From NCBI GenBank assembly GCA_023053685.1, contig JALIGW010000058.1, positions 970,001 through 1,034,000 on the forward strand: 64,000 bases of DNA, read 5' to 3'. A program made the position numbers and the translations under genes. This document shows, in pieces, positions 31,343-41,766 of this stretch. The notes beneath the pieces are model-generated. The model worked only from the letters and a program-made list of their open reading frames with translations. It searched no databases and had not been told where the DNA came from. This stretch comes from Diadophis punctatus similis. Its lineage: Eukaryota > Chordata > Lepidosauria > Squamata > Dipsadidae. Each line of letters starts with the position of its first letter. Positions within the stretch are counted from its first letter, which is position 1.

Positions 31343-32113
31343 CAGGGGCCCCCAACCTTTTGGACCTCAGGGACCACTAAATCCATAATTTTAAATCCCG
31401 TGGACCACTAATATGATCTGCCTAATGACCGGCTGGGTGGGCATGGCTAAGTGGTCATGTGACTGGGTGGGTGTGGCCAACTCGATGTCACTCATGTGAA
31501 GGAGCACCTCGCCAGCCTCTACTCGCCCCTCCCCTCCCAACCACTCCTCGCCTGCCCACCCGGGCTCCTTAGGGCCCCAACAGGATGCAGTTGTTGGAGC
31601 TAAGTAGCCACCATGAGAAAGAGTTGGCAAAACAGCTGGATCAGTTCAAATTGGATCTGACCGAGAAGGAGGCTCAGCAGAAGCACCTCACTGAGGACTA
31701 TGAGCATAGGCTTTCCAAGCAGAGGGAAGACCTGCGGGAGTGCAAGGCCAGGTGCTGGCACCTGGAGGCTCAGCAGGCTGAGATGGTCAGCCAGTTCCAG
31801 GACATGATGCAGTCCCTCCGGCTCTTTGCCACCAGCGGCGCTTCCCTCCAGCCTTCGCCCAAAGCCCCGCACAATGAGGCTGAAGCAGACCCCAAGTAGG
31901 AATTTCTGCCCCCTCTGACCAGTACAAAAAGACCCTGAAGGGGGAGACTCTCTGCAGCAACACAAGCATTCATTGCATGTATCTGGCCCAGGGGCTGTAG
32001 TTTGATGACCCCTGATTTAGTGCAATATAAAAATGCAAATAGTTTTTCTGCGGACCACCAAAATTTTCTCACGGACCACCGGTGGTCTACGGACCACCAG
32101 TTGGTGGCCACTG
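31343..32113. mobile_element. hAT-type element carrying a captured coding fragment
   Basis: Starts CAGGGGCCCCCAACC and ends GGTTGGTGGCCACTG, flanked by an exact 8-bp duplication, CACTATAC (31335-31342 and 32114-32121). The ends (GGACCTCAGGGACCACT, GGACCACCGGTGGTC) are typical of this hAT family. The middle holds a coiled-coil reading frame (31585-31899) that has no role in transposition. Confidence 0.85.
31585..31899 (+). pseudogene. Coiled-coil protein C-terminal fragment inside hAT
   Basis: The open frame of 104 codons starts MQLLELSSHHEKELAK and ends EAEADPK, then TAG. The heptad-like pattern of Leu, Glu, Lys and Gln through about residue 85 predicts a coiled coil, followed by a Ser/Pro tail. 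The sequence looks like the end of a host gene of the coiled-coil-domain class, which I cannot name with confidence. It has no promoter or intron of its own. Its position between hAT termini says it was carried there. The frame is intact, so capture may be recent or selected. Confidence 0.55.
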
Positions 32114-32516
32114 CACTATACCTTTCTTAACAAATGGAACCAAGGGTCACTTTTTTAGAATAGAATAGAATAGAATAGAATAGAATAGAATAGAATAGAA
32201 TAGAATAGAATAGAATAGAATAGAATAGAATAGAATAGAATAGAATAGAATAGAATAGAATAGAATAGTTTATTGGCCAAGTGTGATTAGACACACAAGG
32301 AATTTGTCTTTGGTGCATACTGTATGCTCTCAGTGTACATAAAAGAAAAGATACGTTTGTCAAGAATCATGAGGTACAACACTTAATGATTGTCGTAGGG
32401 TTCAAATAAGCAATCAGGAAACAATCCATATTAATATAAATCGTAAGGATACAAGCAACAAGTTATAAGTGGGAGGAGATGGGTGATAGGAACTATGAGA
32501 AGACTAATAGTAATAG

Positions 32517-32890
32517 TAAGAGTGGGTCTCCTCCAGGTCCCGTCAACCAAACAATGCCAGCCGGCGGGGCCTAGGGGGAGGGCCTTCTCTGTGGGGGCCC
32601 CTGTTCTCTGGAACCAACTTCCCCCAGAGATCCGAATCATCCCCACCTTGCTGGCCTTCCGAAAAGCCATCAAGACATGGCTCTTCCTGCAGGCGGGGTG
32701 ATTGAGACAATTCTACATCTTAGGTCTCCCCCATGTATGTATGGTTTTTAAATGTTTTTTTAAAAATTATTTTTAATACTACTTTTAAATTTTATATTGT
32801 TTAGTTGTTCTTTAAATGTTGTACGCCACCCTGAGTCCCCAGGGAGTAGGGCGGCATATAAGAACAGTAAAAATAAATAAATAAATAAAT
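32517..32890 (+). mobile_element. 3' end of L3/CR1-group LINE nested in the other LINE
   Basis: GGGTCTCCTCCAGGTCCCGTC through LWNQLPPEIRIIPTLLAFRKA coding, a 3' UTR with GTACGCCACCCTGAGTCCCC and an AAATA tail. It matches the end of the element at 61419-63722. ATAGTAAT-like bases flank both sides, consistent with a short target duplication. Confidence 0.85.
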
Positions 32891-33352
32891 AAAATAGTAA
32901 TGCAGCCTTAGTGAATAGTTTGACAGTGATGAGGGAATTATTTGTTTAGCAGAGTGATGGCGTTCAGGAAAAAACAGTTCGTGTGTCTAGCTGTCTTGGT
33001 GTGCAGTGCTCTATAGCGACGTTTTGAGGGTAGGAGTTGAAGCAATTTATGTCCAGGATGCGAGGGGTCAGTAAATATTTTCACGGCCCTCTTTTTGACT
33101 CGTGCAGTATACAGGTCCTCAATGGAAGGCAGGTTGGCAGTAATTGTTTTTTCTGCAGTTCTGATTATTCTCTGAAGTCTGTGTCTGTCTTGTTGGGTTG
33201 CAGAACCGAACCAGACAGTTATAGAGGTGCAAATGACAGATTCAGTAATTCCTCTGTAGAACTGTATCAGCAGCTCCTTGGGCAGTTTGAGCTTTCTGAG
33301 TTGGCGCAGAAAGAACATTCTTTGTTGTGCTTTTTTGATGATGTTTTTGATT

Positions 33353-34519
33353 TTAGGTGACCATTTGAGATATGACAGAACCTAGAAATTTGAAGGTCCC
33401 TACTGTTGATACTGTGTTGTCTAGTATTGTAAGAGGTGGTAGGATGGGAGGGTTTCTCCTAAAGTCTACCACCATTTCTATGGTTTTGAGTGTGTTCAAT
33501 TCCAGATTGTTCCGGTCGCACCACGAGGCTAGTTGTTCAACCTCCCATCTGTATGCAGTTTCATCATTGTCTTGAATGAGACCAATCACTGTTGTATCAT
33601 CTGCAAACTTCAGTAGTTTAACAGATGGATCGTTTGAGATGCAGTCATTGGTATATATAGAGAAGAGAAGTGGTGAGAGCACACAGGATTGGGGGCCCCC
33701 TGTGCTAATTGTACAGGTATCTGATGTGATTTTGCCTAGCTTCACCTGCTGCTTCCTTTCTGTTAGGAAGCTTGTGATCCACTTACAAGTGTGTTCAGGT
33801 ACCGCTAGCTGATTTAGTTTAGTTAGAAGAATGTCTGGTATGATGGTGTTGAATGCTGAACTAAAGTCTACAAAGAGGACCCTTGCGTAGGTCTTTGGAG
33901 ATTCAAGATGTTGTAGGATGTAGTGCAGAGCCATATTAACAGCATCATCTGTCGATCTGTTTGCTCGGTATGCAAATTGCAGGGGGTCTAACAGTGGATC
34001 CGTGATGGTTTTCAAGTGGGACATCACTAGCCTTTCAAAGGTTTTCATAACTACAGATGTTAGAGCAACTGGTCTGTAGTCATTCAGTTCCTTGATGGAG
34101 GGCTTCTTCGGCACTGGGATGATAGTGGAGCATTTGAAGCAAGAAGGAACATGGCATATCTCTAGTGATTTATTGAAGATTTGGGTGAAGATGGGGGCCA
34201 ATTGGTCGGCACAGACTTTTAAGCAAGAAGGAGTTATCTTGTCTGGGCCTGGTGCTTTTCCTGGCTTCTGTCTGTGAAATAGATCTTGCACTTCCTTTTC
34301 TGTGATCACCAGGGGTTGTGAAGCCAATGGGATGGGTTCAGTTGTAGGAGGTTTGGCTGTTGTTGGTGTGTCCGGGAAGGAGGTTGTGGAGATAGATGGC
34401 TGTAGTTTCCTTTCAAACCTGCAGTAGAACACGTTCAGGTCATCTGCCAGTTGCTGATTTCCTTCAGCTTGGGAAGGAGGTTTGCTGTAGCCGGTGATGT
34501 TTTTAAGAGTTTTCCACAT
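33353..34519 (-). CDS. LINE reverse transcriptase (L2-type)
   Basis: The 388-residue open frame contains reverse-transcriptase blocks: GKAPGPDKI, NDYRPVALTSVV, LLFVDFSSAFNT, and the active-site FADDTTVIG motif. CVLSPLLFSIYTN precedes the active site. It is only part of an ORF2: the endonuclease domain is missing by truncation, and the C-terminus is separated by a stop or frame change near 33350. TGGPQSC replaces the usual GGPQGC, one sign of decay. It probably encodes no active enzyme. Confidence 0.85.
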   Translation of the reverse strand: MWKTLKNITGYSKPPSQAEGNQQLADDLNVFYCRFERKLQPSISTTSFPDTPTTAKPPTTEPIPLASQPLVITEKEVQDLFHRQKPGKAPGPDKITPSCLKVCADQLAPIFTQIFNKSLEICHVPSCFKCSTIIPVPKKPSIKELNDYRPVALTSVVMKTFERLVMSHLKTITDPLLDPLQFAYRANRSTDDAVNMALHYILQHLESPKTYARVLFVDFSSAFNTIIPDILLTKLNQLAVPEHTCKWITSFLTERKQQVKLGKITSDTCTISTGGPQSCVLSPLLFSIYTNDCISNDPSVKLLKFADDTTVIGLIQDNDETAYRWEVEQLASWCDRNNLELNTLKTIEMVVDFRRNPPILPPLTILDNTVSTVGTFKFLGSVISQMVT

Positions 34520-34695
34520 GTTTGCTGGTTCATTTGTTGAGAACTGATTCCTTAGCTTTTCAGAGTAGCTTCTTTTTGCTGCTCTGATCTCCCTTGTTAA
34601 TACATTTCTGGCCTGATTGTTCAGCCTTCTATCACCTTTTCTGTAGGCTTCCTCTTTGGAATGACGTAGCTTTTATTTTGAGGTTTAAGTAGTGG

Positions 34696-36652
34696 CAGGT
34701 CCGACACCTGCCTTCTGCTCCCTGAAGTGCATGGACTCCAAAAAGCAGAAGAATAGGCAAAAAAATCGGGGAAGGGGAATGTTAGGCTGTTGATCTGAGC
34801 TCCGAGCTTGGCAATTTGGTTGCAAACGTTTCGTCACCATTCGAGGAGACATTGTCAGTGTGTTTTGAACTGACTCAGAAATAGCCGAACAAACAACATT
34901 CAGGCTAATTTGCATCTCTTAAAAAGCTTTTTAAAGACCTGTATTCTGACAGACAAGCACAATTCAAAGCGCACTGACGATGTCTCCTCGAATGGTGACG
35001 AAACATTTGCAACCAAATCGCCACGCTCGGTGCTCAAACCAACAGCCTAACTATCAACCCGAGCTAATAATATTCAAACACATTTCATAGGGGAATGTGT
35101 GAGACTAGGCCTCACCTAAGCCACCATGCCTAAAATTGGTGAAGACACGCATGCAGGCTGGAAAAAAGCCAGGAAAAAGCTCCCTCAGGGAAAGGAACCA
35201 AGTCATTAAGGAAAGAAAAATAACATAGGAAGTTCGGCCTGGGCACATGGAAGCCCCTCCCCACCAACAAAGCAAGATCTTTGAGGGTGGGATAAAAGGG
35301 CTGCTGAAGCCTGCCCATTTTTTTTTAGCCCTTTTGGACCCCAGATTGGCAGCTTCCATCCCTCTGGCTAGTGCCTGGCAACCTAGTTGTGGACGTTGGG
35401 TAAATGTGGGTGAGAGAGAGTGTTTGTGCCAACGAGCAAATAGATATACTTTATAACCAATAAAAGTTTGCTCTTATTTTAAATCCACGGGGTCTCCGTG
35501 TATTCTAAAGAACCGTTTGTGGCTCAGAGTTCAGTTGGGAGTGATTGAGTGTGGCAATTTTGCAGGGCTGTGAGTGTGTGAGTGAGTGAGTGAGCTGAAC
35601 CTGAGAGCACACGTGTGTAACAGAAGTCTGGGGGCTTCTCGTCCTGGCGGAAGAGACAAGGTGGAGGCCACCAAGCTCCTTCAACCAAGCAAGAGGCGGT
35701 GGGATCCTTTCTTCTCCCCATCCAAGGTGGCACCTCACTTAATCTCTGCAGGGTCTCAGCACCACAAGGCACAACATTCTCAGCCACAGCCTTGTGCTGG
35801 CTGGGAATTATTGGTATCAGGAAGCACCAGACTGGAGGAACCCGATATGATCGTTCATGGTACTTTCCACATGGTCAATGGGAGATATTCTGTTAAGGCG
35901 TTTTCTCTGTTTCATTTTTAAGTTATATGCGACTGAGAAATGTTTCTACAATATTTTTTTACACTTTTGATGGTGATTGTACCATCAAAAGTGCCAAAGA
36001 TTTGAAAAATAAATACTTTCGCTCCCTTGCATTTGCCCGAGGGTCTTATAGAAGGCGTGTTAGATGCCAGTCCAGTTTCTCTCTCAGGCTGGGGAGTATC
36101 AGTCACTGGTGCCCCTTCCCACAACCTTCGTCTTAAACCCAGACTTTCCCAAGCTTAGCAGTTTTAAAATGAGTGGACTTCAGCTCCCAGAATTCCTCAG
36201 CCAGCATCTTAAAGCTGCCAGGGTTGAACAACACTGCTGTCAATCATAACAAAACATGCATTTCAAGATCTTAATGCAAATCTTGGCTTCCATGTCAGTT
36301 TCCTGAGGTCAGAACACAAACAGAACATTTTGTGTCACAACTGTGTGAGGAACATTTTGTTCCACCTTGTTGCGCTCCCTGGACCAGGTGGATCTGTGCC
36401 AGGTGAGGGAAAGTCTGCTTCAGATTCACTGTCTTCTGAATCTGGCTGGGAAAAGGGGACCTGCCATTGCTCCACCCTCCTGGCCACTTGCACATTGCCA
36501 CAGGTGAGGGGCTAAGGCCGGAGGGCTCCCCCTCCCTTCAGCCTGCAGAGGAAGGGTCTCCTTGGGCAGCATGCAAGCTAGCTCTGGATCCAGAGAGACG
36601 GCGCTCCTCCAACACCAACACTTAAGGAGACCCAATGGGTGCGAGAACAGGT
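34696..36652. repeat. 5'-flank duplication block, copy in gene C unit
   Basis: A continuation of the gene C upstream flank after the mobile-element cluster, matching 18508-19720 and 47842-48870 (GCAGGGTCTCAGCACCACAAGG, CACATGGTCAATGGGAGATA, GGCAGCATGCAAGCTAGC). No coding exon was found. Confidence 0.85.
34790..35060. repeat. Inverted repeat with two hammerhead-like motifs
   Basis: TTGGTTGCAAACGTTTCGTC at 34816-34835 and its inverted partner GACGAAACATTTGCAACC at 34997-35014 are ends of two arms of about 75 bases. Each arm has CTGAC[GA]A, GTCTCCTCGAATGGTGAC, then GAAAC. It is inserted in the duplicated 5' flank of gene C. Confidence 0.7.
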
Positions 36653-37178
36653 TTCACACTGTCAACAGCAAACCCACCGATCCCAGATCCATCCATCATC
36701 AAAGGAAGAGACAGGTGGAAACAGTCTTTCCCTTGAAAGTGGGTGCATCCTAAGCAACTGTGTTAGGCAGGGGGGACAAAGGAGGTGCAGGAATATGATT
36801 TGATTATAAATGGGGCTTGCATCTGCTGCATAGCAGTGGCTGGAATTCTTTCCCAGTGGCTTCTTTCCCTTTGCTGCAATTCAGTGGCGTGGAGAAGCCT
36901 GCATCTCTGGGTCAAAGTCCTGCTCCAGATGCCCCCAAGGAGAACCCAGAAAGAGGAAGGATTGAGCAGAAGGGAAGCTGTCTTGTGGGAGGCATAGCTG
37001 CTTATTTTGCCCTGTTTACATGGCAAATAGAAACCTGGAACCGTCACAGTCTGGCTCCAGGCAAGAGCACTGGACGTCCTGGGTTGCTCTTTGTTTACCG
37101 CACAATTCTCCACACTCGCCTGGGGTGTTGATCTCCCAGTCAAGAACCAGACTCAGAGTATGCAGGGAAAGTCATGCT

Positions 37179-37184
37179 TTTATT
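37179..37184 (-). terminator. Polyadenylation signal of gene D
   Basis: AATAAA in CCAGAATAAAAGCATG on the minus strand, in the same context as gene C. Confidence 0.85.
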
Positions 37185-37274
37185 CTGGAGAAGATAGGAA
37201 ACAACCACCGAAAGGAGTCAGGCAGCTGTTTTGGGAGCACAACGGTGGTGCCTCACTGGAGATGCAGCAGGGAC

Positions 37275-37300
37275 TCAGGCCTGAGGGGATTGCGTTTGCC
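37275..37300 (-). CDS. Gene D tail exon (coding part)
   Basis: Acceptor CTTCACAG, then GQTQSPQA and TGA, identical to gene C. Confidence 0.85.
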
Positions 37301-37404
37301 CTGTGAAGAAAAAAGAGGAGTGGTGGGTGGGCAAGGGGCTTCTGCTCCTGTTCCCAAGCCCTGGCTAAGCAGAGCAGAGGGCTTAGCCTTGTGGCCGGGG
37401 GGGG

Positions 37405-38445
37405 GTAGCCCCATGTAGAGCGCATTACAGTAGTCCAATCGAGAGGTGACAAGGGCATGAGTGACGGTGAGTAAAGCCTCTTCTCCAAATAAGGTTGTAA
37501 TTGGTGCACCAGGCGAACCTGTGCAAAGGCACCCCTAGCCACAGCCATGAGATGTTGGTCTAATTTTAGCTGTGGATCTAGGAAAACTCCCAAATTGTGA
37601 ACCCATTCTGAGGGAGTTAATTTTTCTCCCTCCAGAACCAAGGAGGGACAGTCGACATGGTCCTTAGGAGGCAATATCCAGAGCCACTCAGTCTTGTCTG
37701 GGTTGAGTCTGAGTCTGTTCCTCCCCATCCAGATCCTGACATCGTCCAGGCATCGGCACGTTACATCAACTGCCTCCCTGAATTGCGATGGGGTGGAGAT
37801 GTACAGCTGGGTGTCATCAGTGTACTGTTGAAATCTCACCCCATGTCAACGAATGACCTCCACCAACGGTTTCATGTAAATGTTAAACAGGATGGGTGAG
37901 AGCGACCAAGGCAGTTTCCGTGCTGTAGCCGCGCCTGAAACCCGATTGAAAGGAATCCAGATAATCAGTTTCCTTCAATAGCCGAAAAAGCTGAAGAGCC
38001 ACCACCTTCTCAACAACTTTACCCAAAAAAGGCAAGTTGGAGACAGGACGAAAGTTCTTCAAGTCTGCTAGGTCCAGGGAGGGCCTCTTAAGGAGGGGTC
38101 TCACCACCGCAACCTTTAGGGGCTGCGGTACGGATCCCTCCGCAAGAGAAGCGTTGATCACCGCCTGGATCCAGCTATGTGATACCTCCCTGCTGGCCGA
38201 AACCAACCAGGAGGGACACGGGTCCAATAAACAGGTGGAAGAGCTCATCGCACCTACGGCCTTGTCCACATCATCAAGAGTTACTGGCTCAAACCCGTCC
38301 CATAAAATCGGACTAAGACTCGCCCCTGTCAACTCAACTGGCCCTGTCCAGCCAGAGTCCAGGTTCGACTGGATCTGAGCAACTTTATCCGTCAGAAACT
38401 GTGCAAATTTCTCAGCTCTGCCCTGCAAGTGTTCCTCAATAGTAA
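37405..38445 (-). mobile_element. L3/CR1-group LINE fragment in the last intron of gene D
   Basis: Two minus-strand frames (38476-37883 and 37839-37180) carry reverse-transcriptase sequence: EEHLQGRAEKFAQFL, NLPFLGKVVEKVVALQLF, then QYTDDTQLYISTPSQF. They are separated by a small break. The usual YADD active site reads YTDD here. The first frame begins with 12 residues that belong to the Kunitz relic, not to the LINE, and the second ends in gene D exon sequence. The copy is truncated at both ends. Confidence 0.85.
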
Positions 38446-39177
38446 TATTGTGGAAATCTCTCCTGGCAAGAGACATTCCTGGGCCAAACCCTCCTCCACC
38501 CTCATGCTCTTATTTGCTTTTTGCTTATTCTGGAGTTTTCCCTCATTCCACAACCCATGTTGCTCTCCTCCTCTTCAGAGCGTCACCAGCCAGGAAGACC
38601 CCCGGCAACAGTCATGGCCCCATAGCAGCACTTCCTCCTGCCTACCTAGGTTGCTCATCTGCCTTCTTTCTACACGCCATGCTGTCACGTGTGTGATGCA
38701 AGTTTCAAAAAGGGGGAGGGGGTTTCAATTATACAGTCCCAGCCCCTCTCTTGACAATTATTTCACAAGACTCGTTTTGCAAAGGACCCGAGCAGAGAGA
38801 TTTAGGAAGTCTCCACCCTCACTGCCATTTGGTTGTTGTGTCACATCAGCCTTGTGCAAAATGGGGAAAGGGCTGAGACTGACACTGAGCAGAAGAGTTT
38901 CCTGCTATTCCTGCTTATCCAGGTAACCACAATGACCCAGTTTTTACCCAACACAGAGAGGCCATCCGACAATCAGTCCCCCAGTGAAGTTGGAAACACA
39001 ATCTCAGGACTCTAAGGATAATGAGAATGGCTCCCTCCTGAACTGCAGGGTGATGTAGGTGATGCCTTAGGAGAAATGAATAATGACTGGACTGTGGTTA
39101 GGGTTAGGGTAGGGCTGTTTTTCAAAGACACAACATGTTTGCATATATACAAGGTTTCACTCATTCTTGCTCCTTAC

Positions 39178-39345
39178 CAAATCCACCACAGACCATTTGG
39201 CACTCCGATTTTGTAGAGAAGCGATTGTTGTTGCCACCACACAATCCGTAAACAAATGTTTCACACCTTTTGGTCTTCCAGTTGTAATAATACTGTTTTG
39301 AATATCCTTCACAAGGACCTGAATCTGCTGGGAGTTTGCAAACCT
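39178..39345 (-). CDS. Gene D third Kunitz exon, P1 glutamate
   Basis: 168 bases, phase 1-1. All six cysteines are present (VCKLP, GPC, KRC, YGLC, SEC, MVC). After C14 the P1-P1' pair is Glu-Gly, against Lys-Ala in gene C. By eye the exon differs from gene C by about ten amino-acid changes and only about two silent changes, whereas several hundred bases of the adjacent intron differ at only a handful of sites. This pattern suggests diversifying selection on the loop. Confidence 0.92.
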
Positions 39346-39878
39346 CTGTAGGGAGGGAATGAGAACAGGATATAATGGAAATGAGAGGGACAGAGGAAGA
39401 ATCTCTTCCTTCCAGGAAGTGGGCTGGGCCCCATTTCCCTGAAAGCCTCAGATGGACCCAGAGGTCTAAGATTTGATCTTGGGTGGGACTGAATGGGTCA
39501 GGTGGAAAAGTGGCCTCAGAATGAGTGCCAGAAATGCTGGCATCTGTAATGGCCTGTGGGAACGGCCTTGGGGGACAGGAGGAGAAGCTACAGGGGAAGG
39601 AATGCTTGGATAAGAGGCAGCTGAGTCCACAGAAGGAATTGGGGCCTGGGAAATGTCACAGAAGGGACCCTCCCTAGTTTCCTGCCCTGAAAAGGTGAGG
39701 GTGGGGAGAGTTGTACTGTACTTTCATATTTGTAGTGTCCCTAATAAAGACACTCAATTAGTGTGTCTAATAGGGGTAGGACCACCCTGTCTGGACTAAC
39801 TCACTCAGAGGGGAGGGAAGTGTTGGGTTTCCAGCCTGACCATACCAGGGACCTCAATGCAACACTCATCCTCTGTAC

Positions 39879-40061
39879 CTTTGCTGATTTTCCCACAGGC
39901 TTTTTCACATAGCTCCTTAGTCTCAAAGTTGTTGCTGTTGCCCTCACAGCCACGGTAGACAAATGAGGTGCACTTCTTCTCCTCCAGATCATAGTAGAAG
40001 CGTTGCAACTCCTCTGAGCAGCTGCCCTGGTCTTGAGGCAACTGGCACCGGTCACTGCGGA
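39879..40061 (-). CDS. Gene D second Kunitz exon, P1 serine
   Basis: 183 bases, phase 1-1, with six cysteines and the GKISK end. P1-P1' is Ser-Glu (GSCSEELQRFYYD). Five of the changes from gene C alter charge or size around the loop (Lys to Glu at several sites, His to Tyr, Pro to Leu), with one silent change seen. It has the same short intron to WAP 3. Confidence 0.92.
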
Positions 40062-40168
40062 CTGCGAGAGAGGGAGAGAGGGGAGTTTGCTTGGCCTCTG
40101 ACTCAGGGGCTGTCAGGCGGAGGACAGAGGGGGAAGGAAACAGGTGGGAGGAGGAGGCCTGGACACAC

Positions 40169-40306
40169 CTGAGGGCAGGCAGCCTCGACTGCAGCCATTG
40201 AAGCAGCACTTCTCGGTCAGGGGGCAGTCACGGTCATCACCGCAGGTGTTTTTGCAGGGAACAAAGGGGAAAACTTCGACCCTCCTGGGACACACGCCGG
40301 GGTGTT
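40169..40306 (-). CDS. Gene D third WAP exon
   Basis: 138 bases, phase 1-1, eight cysteines in canonical order (GVCP, VPC, NTC, RDC, EKCC, NGC, RGC). It differs from gene C mainly by Asn/Lys, His/Arg and Lys/Glu exchanges. Confidence 0.92.
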
Positions 40307-40611
40307 CTAGAATGAGAGGGAGTGACAGACCCAAGAACCAATCAGGAGACATAGAGTTACTTCTGAGCAGTTTCCTTTACTGTTCCTCACCTACAGACAG
40401 AATCTTGGCAGATGAAAACAACTACTTGCATATTACAGATAATAGCCTGGGAATCTCTAGAAAGGAGCTTTGTTAAGTCTCTGACTCATGACCAAATTAT
40501 CTGCATTGTGCTGCTCGTTGCTCTCTGAAATGCAGCCCCTCCCTTTTAGGAATCCAGACTGCATTCCACTACAGGCAGAGATGGGAGGCAGTGCCTGGGA
40601 TCAGATGGCAG

Positions 40612-40642
40612 AGACCTCTCTCTCTCTCTCTCTCTCTCTCTC
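40612..40642. repeat. CT dinucleotide microsatellite
   Basis: A (TC)n run of about 30 bases in a gene D intron. Confidence 0.9.
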
Positions 40643-40949
40643 GTGCAGCTGCTCTCGAATTAGACAGGAATGGCACATGATTCCACACCCATCTCAATGC
40701 AGGGCTGGTCCTGGTAGCTTGGAAGATGAGGAGCACTGGGGACTTGGGAAGACTCACAATGCGAACTATGCCAAGGCAGGGAAAGGCTAAAGATCCACAG
40801 TTTGCCCCTGTGCTCAGCTTGATTAATGTTGTGTGGGCACCTTTGTGGCTTAACTTTCGATGCAAACCCTACACATTTCTTCCCTTTACAACACACATAT
40901 TGCACATGTGCAGGAAATTGGTGAATTTAGGAACCAGCTGAAGTGTATA

Positions 40950-41345
40950 CAATGTTTAAACATACGAAGAGCAGTTACAAGAACTGGGCATGGCTAGTCT
41001 AGTGAAGAGAAGGACCAGGGGAGACATGATAGCAGTCTTCCAATATTTGAGGGGCTGCCACAGAGAGGAGGGGATCAAGGTATTCTCCAAAGCACCTGAA
41101 GGCCAGACAAGGAATAATGGATGGAAGCTGATCAAGGAGAGATTCAACCTAGAAATAAGGAGGAATTTTCTGACAGTGAGAACAATCAACCAATGGAACA
41201 GAATTTGTGGGAGCTTTATCACTGCAGGCTTTCAAGAAGAGACTGGACTGCCATCTGTCAGAAATGGTGTAGGGTCTCCTGCTTGGGTGGGGGGTTGGAC
41301 TAGATGACCTACAAGGTCCCTTCCAACTCAGTTATTCTGTAATCT
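40950..41345 (+). mobile_element. CR1 LINE 3' fragment
   Basis: Sense CR1 from [21 protein letters not shown] coding to CCAACTCAGTTATTCTG. It is present in the gene D intron and absent at the same site in gene C (near 25205), so it inserted after the duplication or was lost from C. Confidence 0.85.
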
Positions 41346-41441
41346 GTATGATGTGAATAGACCCAGGGTGATATTATGGGCTTGTGCATTCTGCGTATCA
41401 GAGCCTCTGCACGGAGGGGGGGGGAGAGAAAGGAGACGTAC

Positions 41442-41597
41442 CTTCCGAAGCCCCCACGCAGAGCTTCCCGCCCCCAAAGTGGCAGCACTTCTGCTGGGGA
41501 AAATGAAAATCAACGTTGCATTCCTGGTCAGTGTTGCAAAGAGGGTTCTGTCTGTTGTTGGGTGGGTGAATCATCACTGGGCAGTATCCCATGACAT
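41442..41597 (-). CDS. Gene D second WAP exon, six cysteines
   Basis: 156 bases, phase 1-1, twelve bases shorter than in gene C. The in-frame deletion turns the PLCFARCNTD segment into PLCNTD, removing one of the C2/C3 cysteines. C7 is also absent (CCHFGGGKLC). The remaining six cysteines are an even number and could form three bonds. If C2 is the one lost, this is the clean loss of the C2-C7 disulfide. The frame is intact. Confidence 0.87.
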
Positions 41598-41766
41598 CTA
41601 GGGAGGAAAGGAGGACACAGAAGAGAAGAGGGCATTCAGTCGCCGAGTGGGGCTCACACCCTAGTAGAAGAAGAGGCCCTCTCCAAACGGTGTAGCACCT
41701 TCCTCAGCCTGGCAGGGGAATTGTAGGCAGTGGGGTTGGCAGTTAGTAAGTGGAAGGCCTTTTGCT

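Larger units (their letters stand above)
32150..34680 (-). mobile_element. L2-type LINE, 5'-truncated, with TTCTA tail
   Basis: Minus-strand LINE. The reverse-transcriptase region is encoded at 34519-33353, and the C-terminal part at 33318-32938. A 3' UTR with GACAAATTCCTTGTGTGTC follows, ending in (TTCTA)n on the minus strand (AGAAT units, 32157-32268). A fragment of another LINE is nested at 32517-32890. It splits the duplicated 5' flank of gene C, which resumes at about 34690. Confidence 0.9.
20990..36780. repeat. Segmental duplication unit containing gene C
   Basis: The unit starts with GAATATGATTTGATTATAAATG, continues through the gene C 3' end, all introns and the 5' flank, and ends before the same start sequence recurs at 36785. 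Alignment with the gene D unit (36785-48890) and gene E unit (48900 onward) is clear through exons and most introns. Differences are mainly mobile-element insertions. Confidence 0.85.

Noticed and set aside
37180..37839. 219-codon frame ending in gene D exon sequence as a fusion gene
   Set aside because: It is a truncated LINE reverse-transcriptase frame that runs by chance into the tail exon and 3' UTR in a different frame from the gene.
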